The notes beneath the pieces are model-generated. The model was not told the origin of the DNA, did not search any database, and saw nothing but the letters and a program-made list of their open reading frames with translations. DNA of 64,000 nucleotides from Costus lasius (lineage: Eukaryota; Streptophyta; Magnoliopsida; Zingiberales; Costaceae): NCBI GenBank assembly GCA_027563935.2, contig CM050453.2, positions 67,502,018 to 67,566,017 on the forward strand, written 5' to 3'. Below, piece by piece: positions 32,506 through 44,564 of this stretch (positions within the stretch are counted from its first letter, which is position 1; the number at the start of each line of letters is the position of its first letter). Position numbers and translations under genes: made by a program.

Positions 32506-35500
32506 ATGAGCTTCAATGTGCGATCCCTACTGGAAAGGGAGAAGTTTGCTGGGCCAAACTTCTCAGACTGGTTCGGACACCTTAAGATCGTTCTTAAGGC
32601 AGAGAGGAAACTGTATGTCCTCGAGACGGCTGTGCCGCCTCAACCCGCTGCGAACGCCGCAAGGGCGGTTCGTGATGCCTATGAAAAGCACGTCAATGAT
32701 AGCATTGATGTCGCTTGCCTGATGCTAGCGTCTATGACGCCACCGCTGCAGCATCAGCATGAGGATATGTCGGCTATAGAGATTATAGCGAACCTCAAGA
32801 TGCTGTATGCTGCACAGGCGAGGACAGAACGCTATAATCTGACAAAGCTTTTCTTTCAGAGCAAACTGGCTGAAGGGAGCCCAGTGGGAGCTCACGTGCT
32901 CAAGATGATTGGGCACAAGGAGGCTCTGGAGAAACTGGGGCATACCATCAACCAGGAGCTTGCTGTAGATATTATTCTGCAGTCTCTTCCGCCTTCTTTC
33001 GATGCGTTCATCATTAACTTTAATATGAACAAAATCGATTGTACTCCGGCAGAGCTGCTGAATATGCTCTTGACTACTGAGGAAACTCTGAAGGGAAAGC
33101 CTTCAACCTCTATCTTAATGGTTCCTTCCAGGAACAAGAAGAAGGGGAAGAAGGGCAAAGCCCCTGTCAAGAACTACAGTAAGGCGCTGAAACAAATGGT
33201 GAAGCGGTCGAAGGACAACAGGTGTTTCCACTGTGGCCAGCTGGGTCACTGGAAAAAGGACTGTAAAGCGCTCCAAGGAGACAAGAGGGGAAGCATCGCT
33301 TCTGGCTCAGGTATTTACGTGACGGAAGTCATGGTTTCATCTTCTTCTATTTCATGGGTGTTGGACACTGCATGTGGAGTTCACATTTGTTCAAATGTAC
33401 AGGAACTCAAGAGAAGAAGGCAGGTGGGACAGCATGAGGTAGACCTACGCGTTGGAAACGGGGCACGGGTTGCTGCTGTTGCTGTAGGAGACTATTTCAT
33501 TTCTTTACCATCTGGCATTGTATTGGAATTAAACAATTGTTACTTTGTTCCCAGTATCACTAAAAATATTATCTCCATTCCTGCTCTTGTCAGGAAAGGG
33601 ATTTTCCTTTGAATGCAATATTTCAAAGTGTGTTTTATCTTATGATAATATTGTTTATGCTACTGGTTCAATCAACAATGGGTTATTCATGTTGGACATG
33701 GAATATTCTATACAAAACATTGATAATAAGAAAGCCAAGTATGCTGATGACAGCACCTTGTTATGGCATAGTCGTTTAGGCCATATTAACAAGAAGCGCA
33801 TTAAGCGGTTGCATGATCATGGACTGCTGGGATCATTCTCCTATGAGGAGATTGATACATGCAAAGCTTGTTTGATGGGTAAAATGACGAAGTCACCTTT
33901 TCCTCACAAAGGTCAAAGGGCTTCAGGTCTACTTGACCTTATACACAGTGACGTGTGTGGGCCATTTAGTAAACATGCCAGAGGTGGCTATCAGTACTTC
34001 ATTACATTTACTAATGATTTCAGTAGATATGGTTATGTCTATCTAATAAGACATAAGAGTGAATCTTTTGACAAGTTCAAAGAGTTCAAGAATGAAGTAC
34101 AGAATCAGCTAGGCCGAAATATCAAGGCACTTCGTTCTGATCGAGGTGGAGAATACTTGAGTCATACGTTTATTGACTATCTGAAGGAGTGTGGGATTAT
34201 CTCACAGCTCACTCCGCTAGGAACACCGCAATGGAATGGTGTGTCCGAGAGGAGAAATAGAACGTTACTTGATATGGTTCGTTCTATGATGAGTCAGGCT
34301 ACTCTTCCATACTCCTTTTGGGGATTTGCACTGGAAACAGCTGCAAAGGTACTAAACCGAGTGCCATCCAAGGCAGTTTCTAAGACTCCATACGAGTTAT
34401 GGTATGGGAAACAGCCGAGCTTGACATTTATCAGGATCTGGGGTTGCGAGGCTTATGTCAAAAAGCTCGCCTCTGGGAAACTGGAGAGCAGATCTGACAA
34501 ATGTATCTTTGTTGTTTACCCTAAGGAAACTAAGGGTTATTATTTCTACGATCCCAAAGAGAACAAAGTATTTGTTGCTCGGACGGCCATATTTCTTGAG
34601 AAGGAGTTTCTTCTGCAAGAGGCCAGTGGGAGAGAAATAAAGCTGGATGAGAATCCAGAGGAAGGACAAAGTAGTCAAGCACAGTTGGATCTGCCTGAGC
34701 CGGTAGAACAGGTTACTGAACAACCTGAGGCTCAGATATCACGGGAACCGCGTAGATCGGGAAGGATCCGTCGACAGCCTGAGCGCTATGACGGAGTCTA
34801 CATCATTGATAATGATGAACCCCTCACATATGCGGATGCGGTCAGTGGACCGGAGTCAGCTAGATGGCTTGAAGCTATGCGAGCCGAGATGGACTCCATG
34901 TCAGATAACCAAGTCTGGGATTTGGTTGATCCGCCTCCGGGAGTAATCCCTATAGGCTGTAAATGGATCTTCAAGAAGAAGATTGACATGGATGGTAACA
35001 TAGTTACCTATAAAGGCAGGCTAGTTGCGAAAGGTTTCAAACAAATCTACGGGATAGATTATGATGAAACTTTCTCTCCTGTAGCCATGTTTAAGTCTAT
35101 TCGGATTCTTTTCGCGATAGCTGCATATTACGATTATGAGATCTGGCAGATGGATGTGAAGACAGCTTTCCTTAATGGAAATCTTAATGAGGATGTGTAT
35201 ATGACACAACCTGAAGGTTTCACTAATCCATCAGATCGTCATAAAATATGCAAGTTAAAGAAGTCCATTTATGGACTTAAGCAAGCATCTAGGAGCTGGA
35301 ATATTCGTTTTGATGAATCAATCTCTGAGTTTGGTTTCATCAAGAACGAGGATGACCCGTGTGTATATAAGAGGTTTAGTGGGAGCGTGATTACATTCCT
35401 AGTCCTCTACGTCGATGACATCTTGATCATTGGAAATGATATTCCTGAAATGCATGCGGTTAAGGCATGGCTAAGGAAATGTTTCCAGATGAAAGATTTA

Positions 35501-36391
35501 GGAGAAGCAGCCTATGTATTAGGTGTGAAGATCTACAGGGATAGATCTAAGAGGCTTCTCGGGCTGTGCCAGAGTACTTACATCGATAAAGTCCTGGAGA
35601 GATTTCATTTAGAGAATTCTAAAAGAGGATATCTTCCAGTCAGACATGGTCTGAATCTTTCGAAGAGTCAGTGTCCACAAACACAGACTGAAAAAGATGA
35701 AATGGACAATACGCCTTATGCTTCGGCTATTGGGTCCATTATGTATGCGATGTTGTGTACTCGCCCAGACGTCGCTTACGGGTTAAGCGTAACCAGTCGT
35801 TTCCAAAGTAATCCAGGACAGGCACACTGGATTGCAGTCAAGAACATCTTAAAATATCTGCGGAGGACCAAAGATATGTTCTTGATATATGGTGGTCAGG
35901 AAGAACTCAGTATAGAAGGATATACTGACGCTTCGTTCCAGTCGGACCAGGATGATTTCCGATCGCAATTAGGCTATGTTTTTAGCTTGAATGGTGGAGC
36001 AGTGGTGTGGAAGAGTTTCAAACAGTCAACTGTTGCTGATTCCACAACAGAAGCCGAGTATGTTGCAGCCTCGGAAGCATCCAAGGAGGCAGTGTGGATT
36101 CGTAAGTTCGTGAGAGAACTTGGTGTCGTTCCTTCGAGTGCAGATCCTTTGGTTATCTTCTATGATAACACTGGAGCAATCGCACAAGCAAAGGAACCAC
36201 GGTCGCACCAGAAGTCCAAGCACATACAGAGACGGTTTCACTTGATCCGGGAGATCATTGATCGTGGCGAGATCAAAATATGCAAGGTTCATACAGATGA
36301 CAATCTAGCTGACCCGCTTACCAAGCCTCTGGCGCAGCAGAAGCATGAGAAGCACTGTAATAATATGGGTTTGAGATTTCTCAACCATTAG
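32506..36391 (+). pseudogene. C3 copia gag-pol polyprotein with +1 frameshift
   Basis: Gag, zinc knuckle and protease (LDTACG) are read from 32506. An extra G in the AAAGGG run at 33595-33600 shifts the frame, and translation stops at 33612. The second frame continues from about 33598 through integrase (HHCC WH...LGH...CKAC, then HSD, RSD, SERRN), RT (YVDD, about 35410) and RNase H to TAG at 36389-36391. Sister copies have AAAGGA or AAGGG here, so this is a recent 1-nt insertion and not a conserved programmed shift. A non-catalytic change is T-N-D-F-S-R for T-D-D-F-S-R. Confidence 0.94.
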
Positions 36392-36411
36392 ATTAAGTGC
36401 AAGTGGGAGAT

Positions 36412-38110
36412 TGTTGGGGTATGCCCTTAAGGCTAATGTTTGAGGCCTTGGGATTGTATCAGTATCATGTAATAAACTCTTGTGTTTATAAAGGCATGGT
36501 TATTATTCAGGTTGTTACCTTCTCTGCTGCAATTAGTGTACTTCTGAATAATGTCTCAAAGCTGTTCAGCTGGGCTGACATGCTATAAAGTCCTTAGTCG
36601 AGATATCTTGGTGAACATGAGACAGCCTTGATATGGTTAAGACTAATATGTATTCTAATCTTATAGGATGCTTCGAGCATGGAATAAGATGTAGACTCAT
36701 GGGTACATTGGATGTACTGGACAGACCCTAGTAGGATATTCAATTGCTTGTCACAATGTGAATAATCCTTGTTTGCATCAAGTGGCACATGTCCTCTGAC
36801 TTGAGATCACTTGTGTTTCTAAATGATGATTGTCATTGTTTTGAGGTAGTTCGATATCATTTGAAACATAATGATTATAGACTATCTTGGATAATGATCA
36901 TGAGTCAGGTTAGGGCACTCGTGATAGATACAGGATTGCCGTCTCCTTGTTCAAGGAGTGAGATGTTCTAAAGGGGCCCCCCCTATGAGATGATTGAGAA
37001 AGTGTATGGCCATACCCAGGTGACTATGTTCATCTGATCTAATCATGCTCATCATATTGGAGCTACAGGCTTGACACGCTTGTCCAATAAGAACATCCAG
37101 TGGCAAAGGAAACATGTATGCCTAGTGAAGTGCATTCACCCTTGTGCTGTGGTTTGGGTGTAGTCTTGGAAGACTCTTTCCTTTATATCGGGAGACAGTG
37201 ATGTGTTGCTAGATACCCCTCACTGATCGTGATAACGTTAGTTATTGTTACCGACATCTAAAGGAAACCCTTAGGGTCGCACAATTTGATGATATGGCTT
37301 ACTTAAGTCTGATCGTGTGGACTGAATTGTTTCGGTTCAGTTTAAAGGGGTTTAAACTCTGATTGTAAGTGAGATCTGGTCTGATCATGTATGATTGATT
37401 AGGGCTTGAGATCGGTAAGCTTCGATCGAGAGTAGTGATGCTAGATCGGTGAGATCAGAAGCGTCAAGAGATCAACGGTTAGATCTTGAACCATTTTGGT
37501 TCAGAGAGATCTAGACCATGGCTTGGGCTGGTTTCATGTGGTCTTTGAACCAAATTGGTTTGGACCAATTTGGATTGAACCGGTTCACATGGGTGAACGT
37601 ATGGTTCGATCCATAAGGCGTTTTGGGCGGTTTGCTTGGAGTGGGAGCGCATGGCTTCATGACTTTCCATAATTGGAAGTCATGTAACGCCATCTCCTAA
37701 GAGAAACGCCTAACGCTTCTCCTCTTGGTCTAATCGCATCTCCACTTTGGTATGCGAGAGTGTTGATGCGAAGGAAGAGGAGGGAGGCTCGGCCAAGCTT
37801 TTTCTCATCACCTTCATGCGACAAGCACACCTTGGAGGTCTTTGCTAGCACAAAGAACACCAAGAAGTAGCCATCTTCATCCTCTTGTGTGCGTCCTCTT
37901 TGGAGAAGGAGCACTTGCGCCTTTGCTTCCAAGGCGCCATCGAAACTATGGCATTGGTATGATCCTTTGTCGATTTTATCAAGCTTTATGTTAGTTGATC
38001 ATATATCATGCAGCCGATCCCTTGAAACCCTTGCTTCCGCTTAAAAATCAAAGATGCGCCATCCATAGGGTTTCACCCCCTTGCGCTCCCCCTTGAAGGG
38101 GACTCTTACA
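36412..38110 (+). repeat. C3 3' LTR
   Basis: 1,699 bp, preceded by the polypurine tract GTGCAAGTGGGAGAT. At least 12 differences from 17807-19505 are visible, for example near 36527, 37157, 37244, 37329, 37390, 37544, 37600, 37749, 37757, 37767 and 37794. The TSD CAATA follows. Confidence 0.95.
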
Positions 38111-39135
38111 CAATACTCTCGATCGAAGCTTACCGATCTCAAGCCCTAATCAATCAAACATGATCAGACCAGATCTCACTTACAATCAGAGTTTAAATCC
38201 CTTTAAACTGAACTCAAACAATTCAGTCCACACGATCTGACTTAAGTAAGCCATATCATCAAATTGTGCGACCCTAAGGGTTTCCTTTAAATGTCGGTAA
38301 CGATAACTCACGTTATCACGATCAGTGAGGGGTATCTAGCAACACATCACTGTCTCCCGATATAAAGGAAAGAGTCTTCCAAGACTACACCCAAACCACA
38401 GCACAAGTGTGAATCCACTTCACAAGGCATACATGTTTCCTTTGCCACTGGATGTTCTTATTGGATAAGCATGTCAAGCCTGTAACTCCAATACTATGAG
38501 CATGATTAGATCAGATGAACACAGTCATCTGGGTATGGCCATACACTTTCTCAATCATCTCATCAAGGGGGGCCCTTTAGAACATCACACTCCTTAAACA
38601 AGGAGACGGCAATCCTTTATCTATCACTAGTGCCCTAACCTGACTCAAGCTCACCATCCAAGATAGTCTATAATCATTATGTTTCAAATGATATTGAACT
38701 ACCTCAAAACAATGACAATCATCATTTAGAAACACAAGTGATCTCAAGTCAGAGGAAATGTGCCACTTGATACAATCAAGGAATATTCACATTGTGACAA
38801 GCAATTGAATATCCTAGTAGGGTCTGTCCAGTACATCCAATGTACCCATGAGTCTATATCTTATTCCATGCTCGAAGCATCCTATAAGATTAGAACACAT
38901 ATTAGTCTTAACCATATCAAGGCTGTCTCATGTTCACCAAGATACATCGACTAAGGACATATAGCATGTCAGCCTAGCTGAACAGCATTGAGACATTATT
39001 CAGAAGTACACTTATTACAGCAGACAAGGTAACAAACTGAATAACAACCATGCCTTTATAAACACAAGAGTTTATTACATGATACTGATACAATCCTTAG
39101 GCCTCAAACATTAGCCTTAAGGGCATACCCCAACA
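38111..39135 (-). repeat. C1 5' LTR, 5'-terminal part
   Basis: Continues C1's 5' LTR from the CAATA TSD of C3 to the sense-strand start TGTTGGGGTATGCCC at 39135. It matches 1279-2303 with three differences that I noticed. The AATAT TSD of C1 follows at 39136-39140. Confidence 0.95.
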
Positions 39136-39140
39136 AATAT

Positions 39141-41047
39141 AGCAATCCTCTATTGTGTGCCCCAGTACGCGATGGTAAGGTCAAAAGTTTGGATCGTCAG
39201 TCTTATTGCTTTCTTCAGGGCGTTTCGGCTCTGGTAGTTGTAAACCATTCTTCAGAGCGTCTCTAAAAATTTTCATTGTCTTTTCTCTTTTGAACGAATA
39301 GATTTTATTCTTTCTCTCTTCAAGGGTCAATGGCTTGCCCCGGTTATTTTCGCCAAGCGTTGGCGCTTTCTCGATTCGAGGCATGTTTGTATTATGAACT
39401 TCCACCCTTTTGCCTCTGCTAGCAGTGTTCGTATAGGCGATCTTGGGTTCATTCCTTCTTGGTTCTTCCCTTTTGAATCTTGGATTCTGTGTATTTACAT
39501 AGGGTTGATGATTCGTTCGTTCTAGCTTTGCCACTTGGGTGATCAATTCTTGAAATGTAGAAATGTTATTGCCGCAAAGGAAGGGGGCCATCCAGCTGTC
39601 GATGTTGCGGACCAACAATTCTACGGCTTCGGTTTGTTCCAGTGGCTTTTCGCATTTAATACTCAAATTTCTCCATCTTGTAATGTAATTAAGGACGGTC
39701 TCATCCTTTTTTCTCTTTGTGTCTGCCAGATCTGCGATCGTAATCTTATCGCTTACCGAAGCAAACTTCATCCTGAAAGTTTCCTCCATGTCAGCCCAAG
39801 TTCCAATAACTTCACTCTCCAGTGAGTAATACCACTCAAAGGCGATCCCCGAAAGACTTTGTGGAAACTGTTGGAGCAATAAGGCATCATTGCCACCGGT
39901 ATTCCCACAAGTCGCGACGAAATGGGCTAAGTGTTGGTTGGGGTTTCCTATTCCATTAAACATCTTAAAATGCGGTACGATGTACCCTTTGGGGTAAGGG
40001 ATATCATCGTATACAGTTGGATAAGGTCTCCCTCGCCTCCTTCGCGGAGCAATTTTGGTTCCCTCCATTTGTTTCAGCTGGTCCATCACCAGTTCTTGTA
40101 CTTCTCTCCCAGTCAAAGTAATAGCCTCGTCATTTGACTGAGCTGGTGATTGAACTGGTGGAGCTGGTAGGGAAGACACTGTCGGAGCGTTGTTCTGCTC
40201 TCGCGGCGGCTGTTCTTGGCGTAATAGCATTTGTTGCGTCTTTGCTAGAATACTCGTCACTTCTTTGAATTTTGCCATGAGGACGCTCATGTCGTTATCT
40301 CTCTTCCTAAGCTGTCTTTTAAGGTCAGCAATAGCTTCGTCCCTATGGTCATGGTTTGGGGTCATGACAGGTTCATCCTCGTCTTCCTCTTCCCCTTCCA
40401 AGATTTCCCGATGCAAAGAGGTCGCTCCTGGTTCATATCATTGGACGGGTTCTTGGATTATGACAGAAGCTAATTTTTTACTCTTATCTTTTCTTGTCAT
40501 GGTACGAAGGGTATCCTCCTCAGAATTTGAGCCGGCTTCCCGCGCGTGTTCCACCATCCGTACTGTATGGATTGTATAACCCTTCATCTCTTTATGGCTA
40601 GTCTTGAAACGTCTTTCCTTTCTTTTCATTTTCTTTTGAGCCCTTTTGTATATCTCGTAAATCCCTTGAGATGTTGTCTTTTGAATAGTGATATTTTTGG
40701 GTTTTGGGTCTGGCTTGTTCTGCATGTCGGTTCGCAGTTGCAGTCCCTCTACCAAATTAGAATTTCTTAGAACCGACAGAAGTGGTGCAAATTTGTTTGT
40801 TACGGCGGTTTCTGTTTTAGCAGCAGAATGGTTACGCCTCACAGGGATTAGGTGACCTTGTTTGCAGAGCCTAGCCTCCTTCTTCCTTAAGGCTTGTCGT
40901 TCCTGCTTCTTTGTCTTCTCAGGGTTTGAGAACATAGTCTGGTGGATCTTGCCCCCGTTAATAGTGAAAGATGGTTCCTTCTCTTCTTTGTTGAACATGC
41001 CCCCATTATTAGTGAATGACGGCTCTTCCTTTTTCGTAGCAGTCTCC
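39141..41047 (-). pseudogene. T0: Tat-lineage Ty3/gypsy gag, central part with two TGA stops
   Basis: One minus-strand frame covers 41047 to 39141 apart from two in-frame TGA codons (40440-40438 and 39183-39181). The upstream part is Lys/Glu-rich. The middle carries a coiled-coil-like stretch (about 40360-40230) and a proline-rich linker, then the retrotransposon gag fold (about 39980-39560, with F-N-G-I-G-N-P-N-Q-H-L...F-E-W-Y-Y-S-L-E), as in Tat/Athila-type gags. The second stop sits in D-P-N-F-*-P-Y-H-R-V-L-G-H...E-D-C, where related gags carry the first Cys of a zinc-finger-like motif. C1 cuts the frame on the left and C5 on the right (TSD TCTCC, 41043-41047). The first codon used by an ORF caller at 40416 is TTG and is not a true start. 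Confidence 0.85.
40951..41040 (-). repeat. 48-bp in-frame duplication in T0 gag
   Basis: Two imperfect copies offset by 48 bp (16 codons) encode E-E-P-S-F-T-N-N-G-G and E-K-E-P-S-F-T-I-N-G-G. The copies begin GCCCCC at 40951 and 40999 on the plus strand. Confidence 0.8.
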
Positions 41048-42761
41048 TGTTGGGGTATGCCCTTAAGGCTAATGTTTGAGGCCTTGGGATTGTATAAGTA
41101 TCATGTAATAAACTCTTAAGTTTATAAAGGCATGGTTATTATTCAGGTTGCTACCTTGTCTGCTGTAATAAGTGTACTTCTGAATAATGTCTCAAAGCTG
41201 TTCAGCTAGGCTGACATGCATATGTCCTTAGTCGAGATATCTTGGTGAACATGAGACAGCCTTGATATGATTGAGACTAATATGTGTTCTAATCTTATAG
41301 GATGCTTCGAGCATGGAATAAGATGTAGACTCATGGGTACATTGGATGTACTGGACAGACCCTACTAGGATATTCAATTGCTTGTCACAATGTGAATGAT
41401 CCTTGTAAGCACCAAGTGGCACATGTCCTCTGACTTGAGATCACTTGTGTTTCTAAATGATGATTGTCATTGTCTTGAGGTAGTTCAATATCATTTGAAA
41501 CATAATGATTATAGACTATCTTGGATGGTGAGCTTGAATCAGGTTAGGGCACTAGTGATAGACATAGGATTGCCGTCTCCTTGTTTAAGGAGTGTGATGT
41601 TCTAAAGGGCCCCCCTATATGAGATGATTGAGATAGTGTATGGCCATACCCAGATGACTATGTTCATCTGATCTAATCATGCTCATCGTATTGGAGTTAC
41701 AAGCTTGACCCGCTTGTCCAATAAGAACATCCAGTGGCAAAGGACACATGTATGCCTAGTGAAGTTGATTCACACTTGTGCTGTGGTTTGGGTGAAGTCT
41801 TGGAAGACTCTTTCCTTTATATCGGGAGACAGTGATGTGTTGCTAGATACCCCTCACTGATCGTGATAACGAAAGTTATCGTTACCGACATTTAAAGGAA
41901 ACCCTCAGGGTCGCACAATTTGATGATATGGCTTACTTAAGTCAGATCGTGTGGACTGAATTGTTTGGGTTCAGTTTAAAGGGATAGAGGCTCTGATTGT
42001 AAGTGAGATCTGGTCTGATCATGTTTGATTGATTGGGACTTGAGATCGGTAAGCTTCGATCGAGAGTATTGATGCTAGATCGGTGAGATCAAGAGTATCA
42101 CGAGATCAACGGTTAGATATTGAACCATTGGTTCAATGAGATCTAGACCATGGCTTGGGCTGGTTTAATTTGTTTCTTGAACCAAATTGAAATGGATTGA
42201 AGTGGCTTGAACCGGTTCACAAGGGTGAACGCTTGGTTCAAGGGGTTAGGCGTTTTGGTTCGGTAATGGGCGCATAGCTTCATCTCTTCCATTTATGGAA
42301 AGTATTGAAGGCGACTTCACGTTAACGCCAAAGCGTTTTGAACGCTCAACTTCACTCCTCTCTTCTCAACGTTCATCCTTGGAGGTGAGTGGATTCGGAC
42401 GAGAAGAGGAGGAAGGTTGCTCTCGCCAAGCTTGATCTCCAAATCTCCTTCACGCGACAAGGGATACTTTGGAGCCTTGCTAGCACAAGGGACGTTCAAG
42501 GTGTAGGCCTTCTTCTTCTTGTGTGCGATTCCTTTGGAGAAGTTCTCTTTGAACTTTGCTTCCAAGCCGACATCCGATCTATGGCATTGGTATGATCACA
42601 TTCTTGATCTAATGAAATATTATAGTTGATCATATGAGCACATAAGCGATTGAATTCTTGAAACCCTAGCAAAATGCATGCGCCCCCTTGTTTAGGGTTT
42701 TCGGCCCCCCTCTTGAAAGGGGTTTTATCCGCTTGCGCTCCCCCTTGAAGGGGACCCTTCA
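41048..42761 (+). repeat. C5 5' LTR
   Basis: 1,714 bp. Contains the dyad GATAAC-GAAA-GTTATC (41865-41880), the predicted Gag exon and donor ATGGCATTG|GTATGA (42581-42595) and the terminal CCCCT-TGA-AGGGG hairpin ahead of CTTCA. About six differences from the surviving 3' LTR parts were seen. Confidence 0.95.
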
Positions 42762-44543
42762 ACTGGTATCAGAGCTTAGGATCTTATATGATTCATATGA
42801 TTGCTATGTATGTTTTGTGATCCATATATGTTTGATGCTTAGATCTATGTTTTCTCTTCATGCGATTATACTAGTGGATAGTATGTTCATGTTGCGCATG
42901 TATGAGAGTTATGTTGAGTTGGCGCTAGTTGAATGGCGCATGTATGATGATTGCGCTTCTTTCATGTTGTTGTAGTTGTTTTTCTTAAAAACCCTAAATG
43001 ACATGCGCGCCTTGCATATTAGATCTAAGCCGCACCTACAATAAACCCTTAGATGGGTTGATGTGGTTGAAGTCACCTCTAGATTAGATCCAATAGTCTG
43101 ATCAGACCATCTGACAGCCTAGATGGATCGACTAGATGGCACCTGTGCGCAAGCATGAGGTGGCCATAGGTCGATCGCACCTTAGGCGTGTAGCGAGGTC
43201 TGGTTGAGACAACCAGTGAACACACATGAGCTAGGCCCGGGGTCACACCCACTTGCCAGAACTCATGAGGGTTGTTCAGCCCTTGGCGCATGCATGGTTG
43301 ACCATTAGGTCAACACGGGTCAGTTAGGACTCGGTGCATGCAAGGGCAGAGGATCTGATTAGATGGATGAGTGGATCCCTATCAATGTACCATTGTAAGG
43401 TTGTAGGGGCACATAAGGAAATTAAAATTGATGCCATGGGGTTTTCAAAAATTTAATTTCATGATTGGATCACATGTTGATTGATGCCATGATGTTTGTT
43501 TATTTAATCTTATGTGGGTTGCCCTAATGTGTGCTGTGCTGGGGCCTGCGTGCCTGGAATTAAACTTGTAAATTAATTTGTGATCTGCGAATCACATTTG
43601 TACTTAATTTATAATGTATAATTGACCTGCGAGTCAAACTTGTCTAGATAGATCAAATTGTATTTGATTAGACAAGAGCACAAAGGCACACATCCCAGAG
43701 GGGCATTCACCTGGTGGCGCACCTGAGGTGCTCTTGGCGCTAGGGCCCTGGGTTGGACCAGATGAGATGCAAAAGTCCCAAGAAGAGCAAGTGAAGACTT
43801 AAGTTTCTTAAGGTCTTACTTAGGCTTTGGGCTTTTACCACATAAGATGCATGCTTTCTTTTTATTGCTTATATAATTAGAACTGCATGAGTTTATCTTC
43901 TGCTATCACCATAGGACTTGCATGATAGTGAGGAAGATAAAAGACCGTTAAAATCCAAACGCTAACATATCAAGCTCGTAAGCCTTCTGACGCGAAACCT
44001 CACTGTTCTGATTATCGTTGGAGCCGTGTTGTACCCACTCAGTGGGCACGTCCATCTATCTTCAGACGGTGCTGGATTTCACCTGCGTGTTACAGAGAAG
44101 GGATTTATCGCTTCTCGTTGCTCAGCATAGCACGTGGTGGTCCAGGGAGTAGGTCGGGTCAGCTTGACCATGTAGACTACATATGTGGCGCATATGGTAG
44201 CACATGGAGGCAGCCATCTGAGGGATCAGAGACTGTGTTGTACCAACTCAGTTGGCACAGTCTGCTGGATTGCCCAGGTGAAGGGGAATCGCACGGGTTG
44301 GCGATTGGCTGGGACAGCCTACCAGAAATTAGTGCTTGTCATCTCTGTGCATCTTATCTCGCCTGAGCGGGACGCGGAGACCAAGTATGAAATCTGGATC
44401 CCATCTCACTAAAAGAGTGTTACTCTTTCGGACTGTTTTACTGGATTTTACAGTCAGCTAAAATAGTGAGAAAAGGAATCATTCTTAAGTCCTGATTGAT
44501 TCTTAACATTGATACTGACCTTGCTGTTCTTGCATTGTTGTAG
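42590..44543 (+). other. C5 predicted leader intron
   Basis: The donor is at 42589/42590. The acceptor TTGTTGTAG ends at 44543, with TACTGAC and a T-rich tract 20-30 nt upstream. Exon joining gives ATG-GCA-TTG-ATT-CCT and 15 more nucleotides before the gag ATG (44565), in frame. The length, 1,954 bp, is close to the C2 (1,948), C1 (1,958), C4 (1,990) and C6 (1,953) predictions. Confidence 0.66.
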
Positions 44544-44564
44544 ATTCCTGCAGCAACGAACACC
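42762..44564 (+). other. C5 primer site and leader
   Basis: ACTGGTATCAGAGC (42762-42775) is the initiator-Met primer site. The leader then carries TGTGAT-CTGCGA-ATCACA (43579-43596) and TTGAC-CTGCGA-GTCAA (43622-43637) and the conserved ~600-bp segment before gag. The box-B-like piece is absent, as in C3. No gene is seen. Confidence 0.85.

Larger units (their letters stand above)
17807..38110 (+). mobile_element. C3: Ty1/copia element nested in C1 5' LTR
   Basis: TG...CA ends with perfect TSD CAATA (17802-17806 and 38111-38115). Its own sequence, minus the nested C4, is 9,082 bp. Both LTRs are 1,699 bp and terminate ...GGGGACTCTTACA. It is the same family as C1 and C2 but a distinct LTR subfamily. 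I counted at least 12 differences between its two LTRs by eye, the highest of any pair in the window. Confidence 0.95.
615..39135 (-). mobile_element. C1: Ty1/copia LTR retrotransposon, outermost nested copia
   Basis: Bounded by TG...CA ends and a perfect 5-bp TSD, AATAT at 610-614 and 39136-39140. Removing the nested C2 and C3 insertions leaves about 9.1 kb. The 3' LTR is at the left (615-2303) and the 5' LTR at the right (17138-17806 plus 38111-39135), so the element reads on the minus strand. The polyprotein order gag-protease-integrase-RT-RNase H is the Ty1/copia order. The LTR length of about 1.69 kb, the initiator-Met primer site and the polyprotein resemble the Angela/BARE branch of the Tork group. 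Superfamily is firm, clade is an inference from recalled family features. Confidence 0.93.

Noticed and set aside
33590..33612. Programmed +1 frameshift in C3
   Set aside because: Sister copies are in one frame at this place, so the shift is a private insertion.
39181..41047. Deliberate TGA recoding, because three in-frame TGAs occur in the two gypsy elements
   Set aside because: No conserved context or downstream structure is shared by the three sites, and C2 has TAG. Ordinary nonsense decay is simpler; kept only as a question for family comparison.
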